Position numbers and translations under genes: made by a program
Source: Pseudoalteromonas rubra
GTDB taxonomy: Bacteria > Pseudomonadota > Gammaproteobacteria > Enterobacterales > Alteromonadaceae
Length of the DNA: 64,000 bases
Assembly: GCF_000967655.1 (NCBI RefSeq)
Contig: NZ_JXYA01000020.1
Span: 1 to 64,000 of the forward strand
Direction of reading: 5' to 3'
Notes under the pieces: generated by a model
The model's input: only the letters and a program-made list of their open reading frames with translations
What the model was told of the DNA's origin: nothing
Databases searched by the model: none
Shown: one piece after another, positions 37,515-48,677 of the stretch
How positions within the stretch are numbered: position 1 is the first letter of the stretch
Layout of the letters: every line of letters starts with the position of its first letter

Positions 37515-38579
37515 TTAATTCGTTACTTCTTCGCAAATGGCGGCCACTGACTGGGTTGCAGACAGCTGCGCACAAGCTTTTGCTTTATTTGCTTTTTCCC
37601 AGATCAGTGCCCGGTCGCGACAATAAGGTATCAAAGTGTCGCACAGGTGCTGTGCCGATAATGCTGATTGTGGAACCAGCAACGCTGCCGATCCGTCTAC
37701 TAAAAATCGTGCATTAGCCGTCTGATGATCATCCACCGCATGCGGTAAAGGCACAAAAATGGCCATCTTACCTGCGGCGGCAATCTCGCTCACCGTCAGT
37801 GCGCCCGCGCGGCAAATCACCATATCGGCCCAGTCATAAGCCTGATCCATATCATCAATAAATTCGGCCACTTTGGCCTGTAATCCTAAGCGCTGGTAGT
37901 CACCTTCTAGTGCAACATGATTGCCCTTACCGCTTTGGTGCCAAACCTGTATGTTGCAGGATGTTGCCTCAGTCAGTAATGCTATGGCCTCAGGGACCGT
38001 ATCGTTGAGCACTTTCGCGCCCAAAGAGCCGCCCACAACCAGCACATTAACGGCACTCCCCGGTTGTTTTGGCTTAAGCTGTGCCACACTTGCACGCACA
38101 GGATTACCCACAACATCATGCGCACGCTCGGCAAAAGCCTGCGGAAATGCCGCCAATACTCTGCTGGCAATGCGCGCCAATAATTTATTACTTAAGCCGG
38201 CAACCGCATTTTGTTCATGGATCACCAAAGGCACGCCAGCCAGCTTGGCAGCCAGTCCAACAGGACCTGTGACATAGCCTCCCATCGCCAGGATCACGTC
38301 CGGACGGCGATGGCGAATGATGGCTCTGGCAGCAAAAATGGCCTTTATCACCATCCAGGGTGCAGTCAGCAAGCGTTTTACCCCGTTACCGCGCACCCCT
38401 TTTACTTCTATAAAGTCGATGTCTATACCATGTGCCGGTACGACTTGCGCTTCCATTCTGTCAGCGGTGCCGACCCAGGATATTTGCCAGCCCTGCGCCT
38501 CAAGTGCTTTGGCCACGGCGATACCCGGGAAAATATGTCCACCGGTGCCGCCGGCCACAACCAGTAATCGTTTGGTCAT
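37515..38579 (-). CDS. murG: Lipid II synthase MurG
   Basis: This GT28 glycosyltransferase of 354 aa transfers GlcNAc onto lipid I at the cytoplasmic face of the inner membrane. The first glycine loop [17 protein letters not shown] (about 7-23) and the C-terminal donor site segment [16 protein letters not shown] (about 248-263) are intact. It overlaps ftsW by 4 bp. Confidence 0.98.
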   Translation of the reverse strand: MTKRLLVVAGGTGGHIFPGIAVAKALEAQGWQISWVGTADRMEAQVVPAHGIDIDFIEVKGVRGNGVKRLLTAPWMVIKAIFAARAIIRHRRPDVILAMGGYVTGPVGLAAKLAGVPLVIHEQNAVAGLSNKLLARIASRVLAAFPQAFAERAHDVVGNPVRASVAQLKPKQPGSAVNVLVVGGSLGAKVLNDTVPEAIALLTEATSCNIQVWHQSGKGNHVALEGDYQRLGLQAKVAEFIDDMDQAYDWADMVICRAGALTVSEIAAAGKMAIFVPLPHAVDDHQTANARFLVDGSAALLVPQSALSAQHLCDTLIPYCRDRALIWEKANKAKACAQLSATQSVAAICEEVTN

Positions 38580-39751
38580 TTTTTTCCTCCCCGGGAGGTA
38601 GCCTGACGGGTCGACAGCTTAGTTTCAAAATCAATGCGCTGTAATAACCCCGCAGCAATGGTCATGATCAATAAACTCGACCCCCCGTAGGAGATAAACG
38701 GCAGTGTCAGACCTTTGGTTGGCAACATGCCCGCACTCGCACCGACATTGACTACAGTCTGAAAAGCGAACCAGATGCCGATCCCAAGCGCCAGGTAACC
38801 CTCATATTCTTTGCCCGATTTAAGCGCTTTTTGACCTATGAGCAAGGCCCTGAACACTAAAGTCGCCAGCGTCAACAGTACACAAATCACGCCGACAAAG
38901 CCCAGCTCTTCGGCCACCACGGCAAAAATAAAATCGTTATGTGCTTCCGGTAAATACTGTAACTTCTGAACACTGTTGCCCAGACCCTGGCCGAACCAGC
39001 CGCCCTGACCATATGCCATAAGAGACTGGACCAGCTGATAGCCTTTACCAAAGGGATCTTCCCAGGGCTCCAGGAAACCCACCACCCGGGCCATCCGGTA
39101 TGGCTCAAAGATTATCAACATCACCACCAGCAACACCCCGGTCAGCATCAGAGCAAAAAACTGCCAGAGCTTTGCGCCCGCCAGAAATAACAGCCCAACG
39201 GTAGTAACAAACATCACCACCACAGTGCCCAGGTCCGGTTGCATCAGAATTAAAAAGGCATAAACCGCAAAGACAATAATGGGTTTTGCAAACCCCTTGA
39301 GGTTTTCCTGCACTTCATCGCGTTTGCGCACCAGATAACCGGCGATATAACTGAAGAAAAACAGTTTTGCGGCCTCTGCTACCTGAAAGCCAATCGGGCC
39401 AACAGGTAACCAACGCTTGGAACCATTCACCTCTCGGCCAACAACCAGCACCACAGCCAGCAGCACGAGTCCCAGCAATAAAAGATAGGGGTTGAAGCGT
39501 TTCCACCAGGTCATAGGCACGGAGGTGCTGAGCCAAAACAGCACCAGCGCCATCACCAGAAACATGCCGTGACGCGTCACAATATGGTAGGGGTTATCGT
39601 ACAGGCGTTCAGCCACAGGCATAGAGGCACTGGTGACCATCACAAAACCAACGCCCACCAGACACAACATGGCGTACAACAGTGGCACATCGAACAAAGA
39701 GTCCGAAGGGGTTGGGGTGAAGGTGCGCCGCAGTGCGGTCATGCTCAGCAT
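38576..39751 (-). CDS. ftsW: Septal peptidoglycan glycosyltransferase FtsW
   Basis: SEDS-family polytopic protein of 391 aa with about ten membrane helices that polymerises lipid II at the septum with FtsI. The conserved LMQPDLGTVVVMF (about 172-184) and LPFISYGGSSL (about 357-367) motifs are present. It overlaps murD by 7 bp when the ATG at 39751 is used. An ATG at 39742 is an equally plausible start. Confidence 0.97.
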   Translation of the reverse strand: MLSMTALRRTFTPTPSDSLFDVPLLYAMLCLVGVGFVMVTSASMPVAERLYDNPYHIVTRHGMFLVMALVLFWLSTSVPMTWWKRFNPYLLLLGLVLLAVVLVVGREVNGSKRWLPVGPIGFQVAEAAKLFFFSYIAGYLVRKRDEVQENLKGFAKPIIVFAVYAFLILMQPDLGTVVVMFVTTVGLLFLAGAKLWQFFALMLTGVLLVVMLIIFEPYRMARVVGFLEPWEDPFGKGYQLVQSLMAYGQGGWFGQGLGNSVQKLQYLPEAHNDFIFAVVAEELGFVGVICVLLTLATLVFRALLIGQKALKSGKEYEGYLALGIGIWFAFQTVVNVGASAGMLPTKGLTLPFISYGGSSLLIMTIAAGLLQRIDFETKLSTRQATSRGGKK

Positions 39752-41070
39752 ATTTGCCCCTCAACCAGGCGACAAAACTCCTCGCCACGCGCCATATAGT
39801 TGGCGTACATATCAATACTTGCACAAGCGGGCGCCAGCAGCACCAGATCGCCGGGCTTAGCCTGCTGCGCAGCCAGCGCAACGGCCTCACTCAGATTGTT
39901 GACCATCTGGCTGTGCGGGTGTAGTGGCATAAAGTCAGCGCCATCCTTACCGAAGCAAAATACGGTTTTACAATAACGCTGTAACGGCGCTTTGAGTGGC
40001 GACAAGTCAGCCCCTTTGGCATCGCCGCCCACGATCAATAAAATCTGGCCTTGTTCACCGGCCAGGCTTTCCAGCGCCGCCACTGTCGCGCCAACATTGG
40101 TTGCTTTGGAGTCATTGAAATAACGCACTCCCTGCACATCAGCAACCAACTGACAGCGGTGCGGTAACCCTTTGAACGCCCCAAACGCCGCGATAAAGGC
40201 GCTGTCTGGCAGTGCCAGCGGCGACAACAGTGCCATTACCGCCAGAGCGTTAAACTGGTTGTGTTTACCCGGCATGGCCAGCGTATCAACCGGACACAAC
40301 ATTTTGCCATGCAAAGAAAAATAAGTTTGCCCATGGTCTTGCGTTAAGCTGCAAGTCGCGCCTTCAAGCGCCACACTCAGTGCGTTATCATGAGGCAGGA
40401 AGGTACGCGGATCGTCGGCGTTATACACCAGACAATCGACCTGCTGATAAATGCGTAATTTTGCTTCGCAGTAGGCGGCAAAATCCGGATATCTGTCCAT
40501 GTGATCTTCGGTGATATTGAGGATCATGGCACTCAGACAGTGCAAGCTGTGGGTGGTTTCGAGCTGAAAACTCGACAGCTCCAGCACAAACACATCAAAG
40601 TCTCGCTCCAGCAGATCCAACACAGACGTGCCAATATTACCGCCCAGCCCGACCTTTAAACCCGCCTGCTGACACACCTCAGCCGCCAGGCTCACCACGG
40701 TTGATTTACCGTTTGAACCGGTTACCGCAATCACGGGCTTGTCATTCAGACGAGCAAACAATTCGACGTCACCAATGACTTCAACCCCGGCTGCAATTGC
40801 CTGAGCCACACAGGTCTCATACAAAGGCACACCGGGACTGATCACCACCAAGTCGGTTGCACTCAGTGCCGCCTCTGCGAGTGGGCCAAACACCGCCTCG
40901 CATTCAGGCAAGTTGTGGTTCATCCAGTCGGCACCAGGAGGCACAGGGCGAGAGTCGACGACCTTAGGCGTAATGCCATGGCGTACCAAAAAGCGTACTA
41001 TGCCCAGACCGGTGACACCCAGTCCGAGCACGGTAATGTGTTTATTTTTTAAGGTGTCTAAATAACCCAT
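39745..41070 (-). CDS. murD: UDP-N-acetylmuramoyl-L-alanine--D-glutamate ligase MurD
   Basis: Mur ligase of 441 aa that adds D-Glu. It has a Rossmann-like N-terminus (VLGLGVTGLGIVRFL, about 14-28), the P-loop AVTGSNGKSTVVSL (about 114-127) and a C-terminal ligase domain with NDSKATN (about 303-309). It begins 22 bp after mraY and overlaps ftsW. Confidence 0.97.
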   Translation of the reverse strand: MGYLDTLKNKHITVLGLGVTGLGIVRFLVRHGITPKVVDSRPVPPGADWMNHNLPECEAVFGPLAEAALSATDLVVISPGVPLYETCVAQAIAAGVEVIGDVELFARLNDKPVIAVTGSNGKSTVVSLAAEVCQQAGLKVGLGGNIGTSVLDLLERDFDVFVLELSSFQLETTHSLHCLSAMILNITEDHMDRYPDFAAYCEAKLRIYQQVDCLVYNADDPRTFLPHDNALSVALEGATCSLTQDHGQTYFSLHGKMLCPVDTLAMPGKHNQFNALAVMALLSPLALPDSAFIAAFGAFKGLPHRCQLVADVQGVRYFNDSKATNVGATVAALESLAGEQGQILLIVGGDAKGADLSPLKAPLQRYCKTVFCFGKDGADFMPLHPHSQMVNNLSEAVALAAQQAKPGDLVLLAPACASIDMYANYMARGEEFCRLVEGQIC

Positions 41071-41092
41071 ATCATAACCTTAGTGTACTGCT

Positions 41093-42175
41093 TTAGCGGA
41101 TCTTTAAGGTTGCCAGTCCCGCCAGCACCAAAATGATCGAAATGATCCAGAATCGCACTATCACTCTGGGCTCCGGCCAGCCTTTTAATTCATAGTGGTG
41201 ATGTATGGGTGCCATACGGAAGATCCGCTGACCACGCAGCTTATAAGAACCAACCTGCAAGATCACCGATAGTGCTTCCATGACAAAGACGCCGCCCATA
41301 ATCAGTAACACCAGCTCCTGACGCACCAAAATAGCGATGATCCCCAAGGCACCACCGAGTGCCAGTGAACCGACATCGCCCATAAACACTTGTGCCGGAT
41401 AGGTATTGAACCATAAGAAGCCAAGCCCGGCGCCAACAATTGCCGTACAGACCACCACCAGCTCACTGGCAGCGGCGATATGCGGAATATGCAGATAGTT
41501 GGCAAACACGGCATTGCCGGTCACATAAGCGATGATAGCCAGCGCTGATGCCACCAGAATAGTCGGGACTATGGCCAGACCATCAAGCCCGTCAGTCAGG
41601 TTCACGGCGTTCGACGTACCAACCAGCACAAAATAACTCATCACCAAATAAAACAACCCAAGCTGAGGCAGGACGTCTTTGAAAAAGGGCACCACCAGCA
41701 CGGTTTCAGAAGGGTCCGTCGACGTGAAGTAGATAAAGGCGGCGACCGAAATGGCAATCACGGACTGCCAGAAATATTTCCATCTAGCTATCAAGCCTTT
41801 GCTGTCTTTGCGAATAACTTTACGGTAGTCATCCACAAACCCGACGATACCCAGAGAACCAATCACAAACAAAGTGATCCAGACGTATTTATTGCCCAGG
41901 TCGCCCCACAGCAAAGTACTGGCAAAAATAGCCCCTAAGATCAGTAGTCCGCCCATCGTCGGCGTGCCTGATTTAGATAAATGAGATTCCGGACCGTCGT
42001 CTCTGACAGTCTGGCCAATTTGCATTCTCTGTAAGGCCCGGATCAGCTTAGGTCCGAAGTACAAAGAGATCATTAATGCGGTCAGGATCCCCAGGATCGC
42101 ACGCAGCGTCAGATAGGAGAAAACATTAAAGCCACTGTAATATTGCGTCAGGTATTCCGCTAACCAGGCTAACAT
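41093..42175 (-). CDS. mraY: Phospho-MurNAc-pentapeptide translocase MraY
   Basis: Ten-helix inner-membrane enzyme of 360 aa forming lipid I from UDP-MurNAc-pentapeptide and undecaprenyl phosphate. Signatures are FVDDYRKV (the paired Asp near 114-117), [13 protein letters not shown] (about 188-200) and the [11 protein letters not shown] loop (about 323-333). Length matches E. coli MraY. It overlaps murF by 7 bp. Confidence 0.98.
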   Translation of the reverse strand: MLAWLAEYLTQYYSGFNVFSYLTLRAILGILTALMISLYFGPKLIRALQRMQIGQTVRDDGPESHLSKSGTPTMGGLLILGAIFASTLLWGDLGNKYVWITLFVIGSLGIVGFVDDYRKVIRKDSKGLIARWKYFWQSVIAISVAAFIYFTSTDPSETVLVVPFFKDVLPQLGLFYLVMSYFVLVGTSNAVNLTDGLDGLAIVPTILVASALAIIAYVTGNAVFANYLHIPHIAAASELVVVCTAIVGAGLGFLWFNTYPAQVFMGDVGSLALGGALGIIAILVRQELVLLIMGGVFVMEALSVILQVGSYKLRGQRIFRMAPIHHHYELKGWPEPRVIVRFWIISIILVLAGLATLKIR

Positions 42176-43572
42176 GAGCTGTCCTCTTCGCTATTTGCGT
42201 CGTTGTTGTGGGCTTTTGAGGCATCGACCAGATCGGCCACCAGCAGCTCCATACGCGCACTGCGCGAGCCCTTCACCAGCACAGTACACACTTCATCGTG
42301 CTGCGCTAAGAGTTGTGCAATTGCCTGTAACATGTGCTCGCGCTGCGAAAAGTGACGATTTGCAGTTTCAAACACATCGCTGGCATAACGGCTCAATACC
42401 CCCAGAGAAAACAGTGCATCAATGCCTTTTTCTTTGGCATACTCACCCACCTCCTCATGATATTGCCGCGCCTCTTCACCCAGCTCGCTCATATCACCCA
42501 GCGCAAACACCCGATAGCCCGGCATACTGGCCAGCAGGTCGATGGCGGCTTTGACAGAGCGCACATTGGCATTGTAGCTGTCATCAATGACCCGCAGCGT
42601 ATCCGACACTTCAATCAGGTTAACGCGCCCTTTCACTTCAGCCATGCTTTGCAGCGCAACTTTGATATCTTCCAGGGTCGCACCCAGTTGTACCGTACAA
42701 GATGCTGCTATCAGCGCATTCATGACATTATGCTCGCCAGGCAGAGGAAGCGTAATGGTGACGCGCTGCGTGCCCTGACACAGTGCAAAGGTGGCACGGC
42801 CCAGTGTATCCAGGCTAATATCCTCTACCCATAAATCAAGCTGCTGTGCCATAGAGAAGCGGCTGGTGCGCTGCGTCGTTAAGCCTTGCTCCCACATAGG
42901 GGCAAAGCGACAGTCGCAGTTCAACACCGCAACGCCGTTGTCTTTGAGGCCTGAGAAAATTTCGCCTTTCGCCTGGCCAACACCTTCTATCGAGCCAAAA
43001 CCCTCAATGTGCGCCGGTGCCACATTACATACAACCGCAACATCTGGCTTAACCAGCGCGCTGGTATAAGCAATTTCACCTATGTGGTTTGCGCCTAATT
43101 CAATGACCGCAAACTCATCGTCTTCACTCAGGCGCAGCAAGGTCAGCGGAACGCCTATGTCATTATTGAAGTTGCCCGCCGTGGCCAGCACTTTACCCAG
43201 TCGGGATAGAATGGCCGCCGACATTTCTTTCACTGTGGTCTTACCCACACTGCCGGTGATCGCCAGCGTTTTGGGTGATACTTGTCGGATCACGGCCTGA
43301 CCGAGTTGCCCCAGTGCCAGTCGCGTATCTTTGACAATCAGTTGAGGAATATCCACGTCGACCGGATGGTCAACAATCGCCGCAATCGCACCTTTTTGCT
43401 GCGCCTGGGCAACGAATTTATGACCGTCGAAATTAGGTCCTTTTAACGCCAGAAACACTTCGTTTTCGCTAATTGTACGTGTATCTGTATTTATATTTGA
43501 AACACTGCGGTTTTGCCCGTCAAAAGGGGCCTTCAGTACATCCGCAAGCCAAGAGAGATCCATCTTGATCAT
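42169..43572 (-). CDS. murF: UDP-MurNAc-tripeptide--D-Ala-D-Ala ligase MurF
   Basis: This 467-aa ligase adds the D-Ala-D-Ala made by DdlB. It shows the N-terminal uridine-binding segment ([19 protein letters not shown], about 24-42), the P-loop [14 protein letters not shown] (about 104-117), and [15 protein letters not shown] (about 329-343). The ATG overlaps the murE stop as ATGA, supporting this start over the internal ATG nine bases on. Confidence 0.97.
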   Translation of the reverse strand: MIKMDLSWLADVLKAPFDGQNRSVSNINTDTRTISENEVFLALKGPNFDGHKFVAQAQQKGAIAAIVDHPVDVDIPQLIVKDTRLALGQLGQAVIRQVSPKTLAITGSVGKTTVKEMSAAILSRLGKVLATAGNFNNDIGVPLTLLRLSEDDEFAVIELGANHIGEIAYTSALVKPDVAVVCNVAPAHIEGFGSIEGVGQAKGEIFSGLKDNGVAVLNCDCRFAPMWEQGLTTQRTSRFSMAQQLDLWVEDISLDTLGRATFALCQGTQRVTITLPLPGEHNVMNALIAASCTVQLGATLEDIKVALQSMAEVKGRVNLIEVSDTLRVIDDSYNANVRSVKAAIDLLASMPGYRVFALGDMSELGEEARQYHEEVGEYAKEKGIDALFSLGVLSRYASDVFETANRHFSQREHMLQAIAQLLAQHDEVCTVLVKGSRSARMELLVADLVDASKAHNNDANSEEDSSC

Positions 43573-45059
43573 GCACTTTCCCCTGATAATATTTTCTGAG
43601 CCCAGCTAATATCGCTAAAAGCCAGGCGTTGGTTACCTATGATCTGATAGTCTTCATGCCCTTTACCGGCGATCAGGATCACGCTATGTTGATCAGCGCC
43701 CCGAATTGCCTCACGTATGGCACTCGCCCTATCAGGCTGACAAAGAGCATACTCGGGCTTACTGAGCCCAGCCTTAATGTCGTTAATAATGTCGAGTGGA
43801 TCTTCACCACGCGGATTGTCGCTGGTGATCACCACAGTATCCGCATATCGCTCCGCCGCCTGAGCCATCAGCGCACGCTTACCTTTATCGCGCTCGCCGC
43901 CACAGCCAAATACACAGGTCACTTTGCCCGGTACATGCTGTTGTAGCGCCTGCAGTGCCAAGGCCAGTGCATCCGGCGTGTGGGCATAGTCAACCACACA
44001 GGTTGGCTGCCCGGCTACTTCAATTGCCTGCATCCGACCGGTGACGGGCTTTAGTTGCGCAGCACCTTTAACCAGTTGTGACAGCGCGACCCCCTGGGTC
44101 AGTAACACAGCAAACGCCGCACTCAGGTTATACAGATTAAACTCGCCAAATAAAGGTGTGCTAACTTCGGCATCGCCCCAGCTGGTGTGTAATCTGACAT
44201 GTATGCCCAGGCTGTCAAAGCGTGCGTCACTAAAATAAACAAACTGCTGTACAGTCTCGCTTAGCGTGTCATCGGCAGGCATACGGCCAAAGCCGACCGG
44301 ACGCGTTATCTTGCCTTCTTTTAGCCAACGCTGTGCCCAGGGGTCATCAATATTGATCACCGAGTAATTTGGCTGACAGGCGCTGAATAGCTGCAGCTTG
44401 GCCTCGGCATAGTTTTCCATGGTGCCATGATAATCCAGATGATCACGGCTTAAATTGGTAAATACCGCCGCCTCAAACTGGCACTGCGCAACCCGCCCCT
44501 GCACCAACCCATGGGATGATACTTCCATCGCAGCCAGCGGATAGCTATCACGCAGCTCGCTTAAAATACGCTGCAGATCGACGTGAGACGGAGTGGTGTT
44601 ATTCAAAGGCGTTAGCGAGTCTGGTGCCCCGTAACCGAGCGTGCCGATTACCGCACCGGGTAGTCCACAGGCGCTGGCCAGATGCGCTATCATGGCCGTG
44701 GTGGTCGACTTACCATTGGTGCCCGTTACACCTACCAGCGTCATCGCGCGGCTTGGCTCGCCATAAAACGTCGCAGCCAGCATGGCCACTTTGTCGGCCA
44801 GTGCGCGGATCTTAATAATCCGTGAGACAACCCGTGAGTCTTGCACATCAACAACGCAGTTTTCATCGGCCAGTACCAGTGCCGCACCACGCTCAAGCGC
44901 AGAGCCTACATACTGGCCACCATCCTGCTGATGACCCCGTAGCGCAATAAAGCAATCGCCCGGACCCACTTCTCGGCTGTCCAGGCGCAACGCGTTAATC
45001 TCTATACTTGGGTGTGAAACCCCAATGTCAGCCAGTGCCTGGCTCAAATCACGAGTCAT
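43569..45059 (-). CDS. murE: UDP-MurNAc-L-Ala-D-Glu--meso-diaminopimelate ligase MurE
   Basis: Mur ligase of 496 aa that adds the third stem-peptide residue. The P-loop VGVTGTNGKSTTTAM lies at about 108-122. The DNPRGEDP motif near 410 marks meso-diaminopimelate specificity, as in Gram-negative MurE, instead of lysine. It overlaps ftsI by 11 bp and murF by ATGA. Confidence 0.97.
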   Translation of the reverse strand: MTRDLSQALADIGVSHPSIEINALRLDSREVGPGDCFIALRGHQQDGGQYVGSALERGAALVLADENCVVDVQDSRVVSRIIKIRALADKVAMLAATFYGEPSRAMTLVGVTGTNGKSTTTAMIAHLASACGLPGAVIGTLGYGAPDSLTPLNNTTPSHVDLQRILSELRDSYPLAAMEVSSHGLVQGRVAQCQFEAAVFTNLSRDHLDYHGTMENYAEAKLQLFSACQPNYSVINIDDPWAQRWLKEGKITRPVGFGRMPADDTLSETVQQFVYFSDARFDSLGIHVRLHTSWGDAEVSTPLFGEFNLYNLSAAFAVLLTQGVALSQLVKGAAQLKPVTGRMQAIEVAGQPTCVVDYAHTPDALALALQALQQHVPGKVTCVFGCGGERDKGKRALMAQAAERYADTVVITSDNPRGEDPLDIINDIKAGLSKPEYALCQPDRASAIREAIRGADQHSVILIAGKGHEDYQIIGNQRLAFSDISWAQKILSGESA

Positions 45060-46863
45060 TATCCGGCCTCTTTAAATAAGCAACCCGATCTTTGTCCGGT
45101 GCCACATTTAAAATTCTCAGTGCGTTAGAAACAATTTCGGCAAACACCGGCCCCGCCGTGTGTCCGCCGTAATACACATCCCCGCCGGGTTCATTGATCA
45201 TGACGACCACGGCCAGGCGAGGATCGCTGACCGGTGCAACGCCGGCAAAATAGCCCACATATTCGTCACCATATCCGCCTGCAATGGCCTTTTCTGAAGT
45301 ACCGGTTTTCGCCGCGGCCCGGTAACCATCCACAATCACATTCGATGCCGTACCGCCTTTTTCAAAGACCGACTCCATCATTTCCACCACAGCCAGGGCA
45401 TCTTCTTCACGGAACAAACGCTCACCCGGCACGGGGTCATTTTGCTTCATAATGGTCAGCGGACGAGAAATACCACCAGCGCCAAAGGTCGCATACAATC
45501 GGGCCACCTGAGCGGTACTGACCGACACCGCGTAGCCATAAGACAAAGTGGCGATTTCAAAATCTGACCAGCGGCGGTTGGGATAAAACAGGCCAGAGCT
45601 TTCGCCGATCATCATAGTGCCGGTGTCTTCGCCAAAACCAACTTGCTGATACAGGCCAACAAAATACTCTTTGGGCAGCATCTGACTAATTTTAGCCACG
45701 CCCATGTTACTGGATATCTTTAGAATTTCGCGCAAGGTCATTTCACCGTGGTTGCGCTCGTCTTTAACCAGTCCGCCATTGAGGCGCATCCAGCCTGGGT
45801 AGGTATTTATGGTGTCATCCGCCTGAATAACGCCATGATCTAGCCCTGCCAACACAGCCAACGGTTTCAAAGTTGACCCCGGCTCGAATAGATCGGTAAT
45901 GGCCCGGTTACGACGCTTATAAGGCGCCGCATCACTCATATCATTGGGATTAAAGCTCGGACTGTTGACCATAGCGAGGATCTCACCGCTGTGCACATCC
46001 ACCACCATGGCCGAACCTGAAGTGGCCTGATAAGTCAGCACCGCCGATTTTAACGCCTGATAGGCAATCGCCTGGATCCGCAAGTCGATACTCAGGTGAA
46101 CGTCTTCCGGCTCAACCCGCTCTTCCTCTGCCAGCACCTGAACCTCACGCCCCTGAGCATCTTTACGAATAGTGCGACGTCCTTCGGTGCCTGTCAGCGC
46201 CTTGTCATAGAGCTTTTCAATGCCTTCGATGCCAATGCCATCAATGTTGGTCACACCCAGTACATGGGCCGTCACCTCACCATTGGGATAATACCGCTTA
46301 GACTCGTCGAGCAAATGGATCCCTGGCAGGCGCATCTGACGAATATAGTTGGCCACCGCGGGCGTTACCTGGCGTTTTAAATACACAAAACGACGCGCGG
46401 GATTGTCGCGCAGGCGCTTGTCTATTTTTTGTTGTTTGATTTGCAGCACATCGGCCAGCTCACGCCAGCGTACTTCATCCTGATAAAAAGCCTGTTTACG
46501 GGCACTGAGTTCGGCGGCATTATCGGCCAGCGCCTGAGAATCTTCCCCATTGCGACGCGCCTTTCTCAGCACCTTCTTAGTCAATGCCTTATCCAGCGCT
46601 TTGGGGTCGGCATAGACGCTGACCACAGGCACGCTGACTGCCAGCTCTTTGCCATTACGGTCAAAGATCATCCCGCGCTGCACCCGCACGGTTTCAACCC
46701 GCACTGTGCGCTTGGCATTTTCAGAGCGGGCTTTGTCGGGCTCAATCACCTGTAAATAGGCAGCACGGGCGATCAATGCGGCAAAAACCAACACCAGCAT
46801 CACACTGACCAGCGCAAAGCGCCAGCTGATTAAGTTAACAGAAGTCTTTTTCGCCGGGCTCAT
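45049..46863 (-). CDS. ftsI: Septal transpeptidase FtsI (PBP3)
   Basis: Class B penicillin-binding protein of 604 aa with one N-terminal membrane helix (about 15-34), a pedestal domain beginning near VRVQRGMIFDRNG, and a transpeptidase domain. The active-site motifs are FEPGSTLKPL (SxxK, catalytic Ser near 310), SSN in KISSNMGVAK (about 366-375) and KTGT (about 503-506). It works with FtsW at the septum. It overlaps ftsL by 4 bp. Confidence 0.97.
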   Translation of the reverse strand: MSPAKKTSVNLISWRFALVSVMLVLVFAALIARAAYLQVIEPDKARSENAKRTVRVETVRVQRGMIFDRNGKELAVSVPVVSVYADPKALDKALTKKVLRKARRNGEDSQALADNAAELSARKQAFYQDEVRWRELADVLQIKQQKIDKRLRDNPARRFVYLKRQVTPAVANYIRQMRLPGIHLLDESKRYYPNGEVTAHVLGVTNIDGIGIEGIEKLYDKALTGTEGRRTIRKDAQGREVQVLAEEERVEPEDVHLSIDLRIQAIAYQALKSAVLTYQATSGSAMVVDVHSGEILAMVNSPSFNPNDMSDAAPYKRRNRAITDLFEPGSTLKPLAVLAGLDHGVIQADDTINTYPGWMRLNGGLVKDERNHGEMTLREILKISSNMGVAKISQMLPKEYFVGLYQQVGFGEDTGTMMIGESSGLFYPNRRWSDFEIATLSYGYAVSVSTAQVARLYATFGAGGISRPLTIMKQNDPVPGERLFREEDALAVVEMMESVFEKGGTASNVIVDGYRAAAKTGTSEKAIAGGYGDEYVGYFAGVAPVSDPRLAVVVMINEPGGDVYYGGHTAGPVFAEIVSNALRILNVAPDKDRVAYLKRPDNDS

Positions 46864-47180
46864 GGTAGTACGATCACCTGCTCTTCTTTACTGGTTGGCC
46901 GCTTCATCTGTAACTGGGTTCTGGCCACTTCTTCAATACGTGCATGCTGAGAATAAAACTCTTCCTCAACCAGCAAGTAGCGCCATTCCAGGTCCAGTTC
47001 ATCCCGTTTTTGTAATAGCTTGTCCTGCTCTATCAACTGCTGGCGGGTCAGGTGTGTTACCTGCACCACCGCAAGCGCCGACCCTAAAGTCAACGCCAGC
47101 AACACAAACGTCAGCTTATTAGCCAGTAGTAACTGGCATATTTCTAAAAATAACTTGGGCTGACGCTGATGCTTTTTCAT
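46860..47180 (-). CDS. ftsL: Cell-division protein FtsL
   Basis: Small bitopic protein of 106 aa with a basic cytoplasmic start, one membrane helix (about 22-44) and a periplasmic coiled coil (LTRQQLIEQDKLLQKRDELD) by which it pairs with FtsB and activates FtsWI. Sequence identity in this family is low, so the call rests on size, topology and position between rsmH and ftsI. It overlaps rsmH by one base. Confidence 0.93.
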   Translation of the reverse strand: MKKHQRQPKLFLEICQLLLANKLTFVLLALTLGSALAVVQVTHLTRQQLIEQDKLLQKRDELDLEWRYLLVEEEFYSQHARIEEVARTQLQMKRPTSKEEQVIVLP

Positions 47181-48115
47181 TACAGTTTCTCGGCAATTCT
47201 CAGCACCGAGCTGCGCGCACGCGGATTGGCATCGATTTCAGCCTGACTGGGTTTAATGGCTTTACCCACCGCCTTCAGTGTCAGGTTTTGCTTAAGCTGC
47301 GCGTCTGTCAGCGGCAAACCACGTGGCACAGCCTCCCCTTTACTTTGTTTTTTAATAAACTGTTTCACAATGCGATCTTCCAGTGAATGGAAGGAGATCA
47401 CCACCAGACGACCACCCGGTTTTAATACCGCCAGTGCGGCCTGCAATGCTGTCTGGATCTCTTCAAGCTCACTATTGATGTAAATGCGAATGGCCTGAAA
47501 GGTGCGCGTGGCCGGGTGCTTATGCTTGTCTTTGACCGGCACCGCTTCATCAATTAGATCTGCCAGTTGCTTGGTCGAGGTGATCTCTGTGTGCTCGCGG
47601 GTTTCAATGATCTTAGTTGCAATGCGGCGGGCAAATTTTTCTTCACCGTATTTTTTGATCACAAACACCATGTCTTCGAGCTCGGCTTCTGCCAGCCACT
47701 GTGCGGCACTGCGGCCAGCCGTTGGGTTCATGCGCATATCCAGCGGGCCATCTTTCATAAAGCTAAAGCCACGCTCGGCGTCATCAAGCTGAGGTGAAGA
47801 CACGCCAATATCCAGTAAGATACCATCAACTTTGCCCAGCAGACCGGCATCACGGGCGACACTCTCAATGTGCGAAAAGCGATTGTGGGCAATACTAAAA
47901 CGCGGATCATCGGCGAACTTCTGTGCCGCCGCAATCGCTTGCGGATCCTGATCAATGGCCTGTAATCTGCCCTGCTCGTTCAGCCGCTTAAGTATTTCAC
48001 CCGAGTGGCCACCACGGCCGAATGTACCGTCGATATAAGTGCCATCGGGTTGGATATTCAATGCATCCAGCGTTTCAGCCATCAACACTGAAATATGTTG
48101 CCATTCTGTCGCCAT
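47180..48115 (-). CDS. rsmH: 16S rRNA m4C1402 methyltransferase RsmH
   Basis: SAM-dependent methyltransferase of 311 aa that N4-methylates C1402 in the ribosomal P site. [19 protein letters not shown] (about 7-25) and [13 protein letters not shown] (about 27-39, the SAM-binding loop) are diagnostic, as is [14 protein letters not shown] near 236-249. It is the second dcw gene, 21 bp after mraZ. Confidence 0.98.
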   Translation of the reverse strand: MATEWQHISVLMAETLDALNIQPDGTYIDGTFGRGGHSGEILKRLNEQGRLQAIDQDPQAIAAAQKFADDPRFSIAHNRFSHIESVARDAGLLGKVDGILLDIGVSSPQLDDAERGFSFMKDGPLDMRMNPTAGRSAAQWLAEAELEDMVFVIKKYGEEKFARRIATKIIETREHTEITSTKQLADLIDEAVPVKDKHKHPATRTFQAIRIYINSELEEIQTALQAALAVLKPGGRLVVISFHSLEDRIVKQFIKKQSKGEAVPRGLPLTDAQLKQNLTLKAVGKAIKPSQAEIDANPRARSSVLRIAEKL

Positions 48116-48136
48116 AAAATTTGGTTTTCACCCCAG

Positions 48137-48595
48137 TTATAAAGAAAAGTCATCCAGCTCAGGGCACGCTTCTACGTCACCACTGCGCTCAATCTCGGTA
48201 TCGGCCTGCATTTGCTCATACCAGCGTGCTTCGTCCCAGATCTCAAATTTATTGAGCAATCCGACCAGCATCAGCTTTTTGCCAAGGCCAGCATGGGCAC
48301 GCAACGTGGGCGCCAGTAAAATTCGACCATTTTTGTCGAGCTGGTATTCTTCCGCATGTCCTAAAAGCATGCGCTGCCAGCGTCTGACTCTGGGGTTGGT
48401 GTTGGATAGTCGTTGTAATCTGGATTCAATTTCGCGCCACTCAGACAATGGATAAAGCCACAGACATGGTTCATTGATCGCAATAGTGCAGATCACGGCC
48501 CCCTGTTCTTCAGACAGCAGCGGCTGGCGATACCGGGTTGGTATCGAAAAACGCCCTTTGTCATCCAGGCTCAATGAGCTTGCGCCGCGGAACAT
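48137..48595 (-). CDS. mraZ: Transcriptional regulator MraZ
   Basis: This 152-aa protein has two AbrB-like swapped-hairpin repeats, each with a DKxGR-type motif (SLDDKGRFSIPTRYR at about 9-23 and QLDKNGRILLAPTLRAHA at about 88-105). MraZ forms a ring that binds direct TGGGN repeats and represses the dcw operon, including its own gene. Four such boxes at exact 10-bp spacing lie 39-73 bp upstream of the start. Confidence 0.97.
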   Translation of the reverse strand: MFRGASSLSLDDKGRFSIPTRYRQPLLSEEQGAVICTIAINEPCLWLYPLSEWREIESRLQRLSNTNPRVRRWQRMLLGHAEEYQLDKNGRILLAPTLRAHAGLGKKLMLVGLLNKFEIWDEARWYEQMQADTEIERSGDVEACPELDDFSL

Positions 48596-48633
48596 AACTA
48601 CCCGCTCGGCCTGATACGATTAGCCAATCTTTG

Positions 48634-48668
48634 ATCCAATTTGATCCACTCTAACCCACATTTTCCCA
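48634..48668 (-). promoter_or_regulatory. MraZ operator: four TGGNN boxes at 10-bp spacing
   Basis: On the minus strand TGGGA (48664-48668), TGGGT (48654-48658), TGGAT (48644-48648) and TGGAT (48634-48638) repeat with 5-bp spacers, the arrangement known for MraZ binding sites (TGGGN-N5). They lie downstream of the -10 element, in the leader of mraZ. Confidence 0.82.
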
Positions 48669-48677
48669 CAGGATGAC

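Noticed and set aside
37031-37717. 228-codon ORF antisense to murC and murG
   Set aside because: Runs opposite two certain genes across their junction, with no ribosome site or domain.
42334-42834. 166-codon ORF antisense to murF
   Set aside because: His/Arg/Gln-rich shadow of murF without any independent coding signal.
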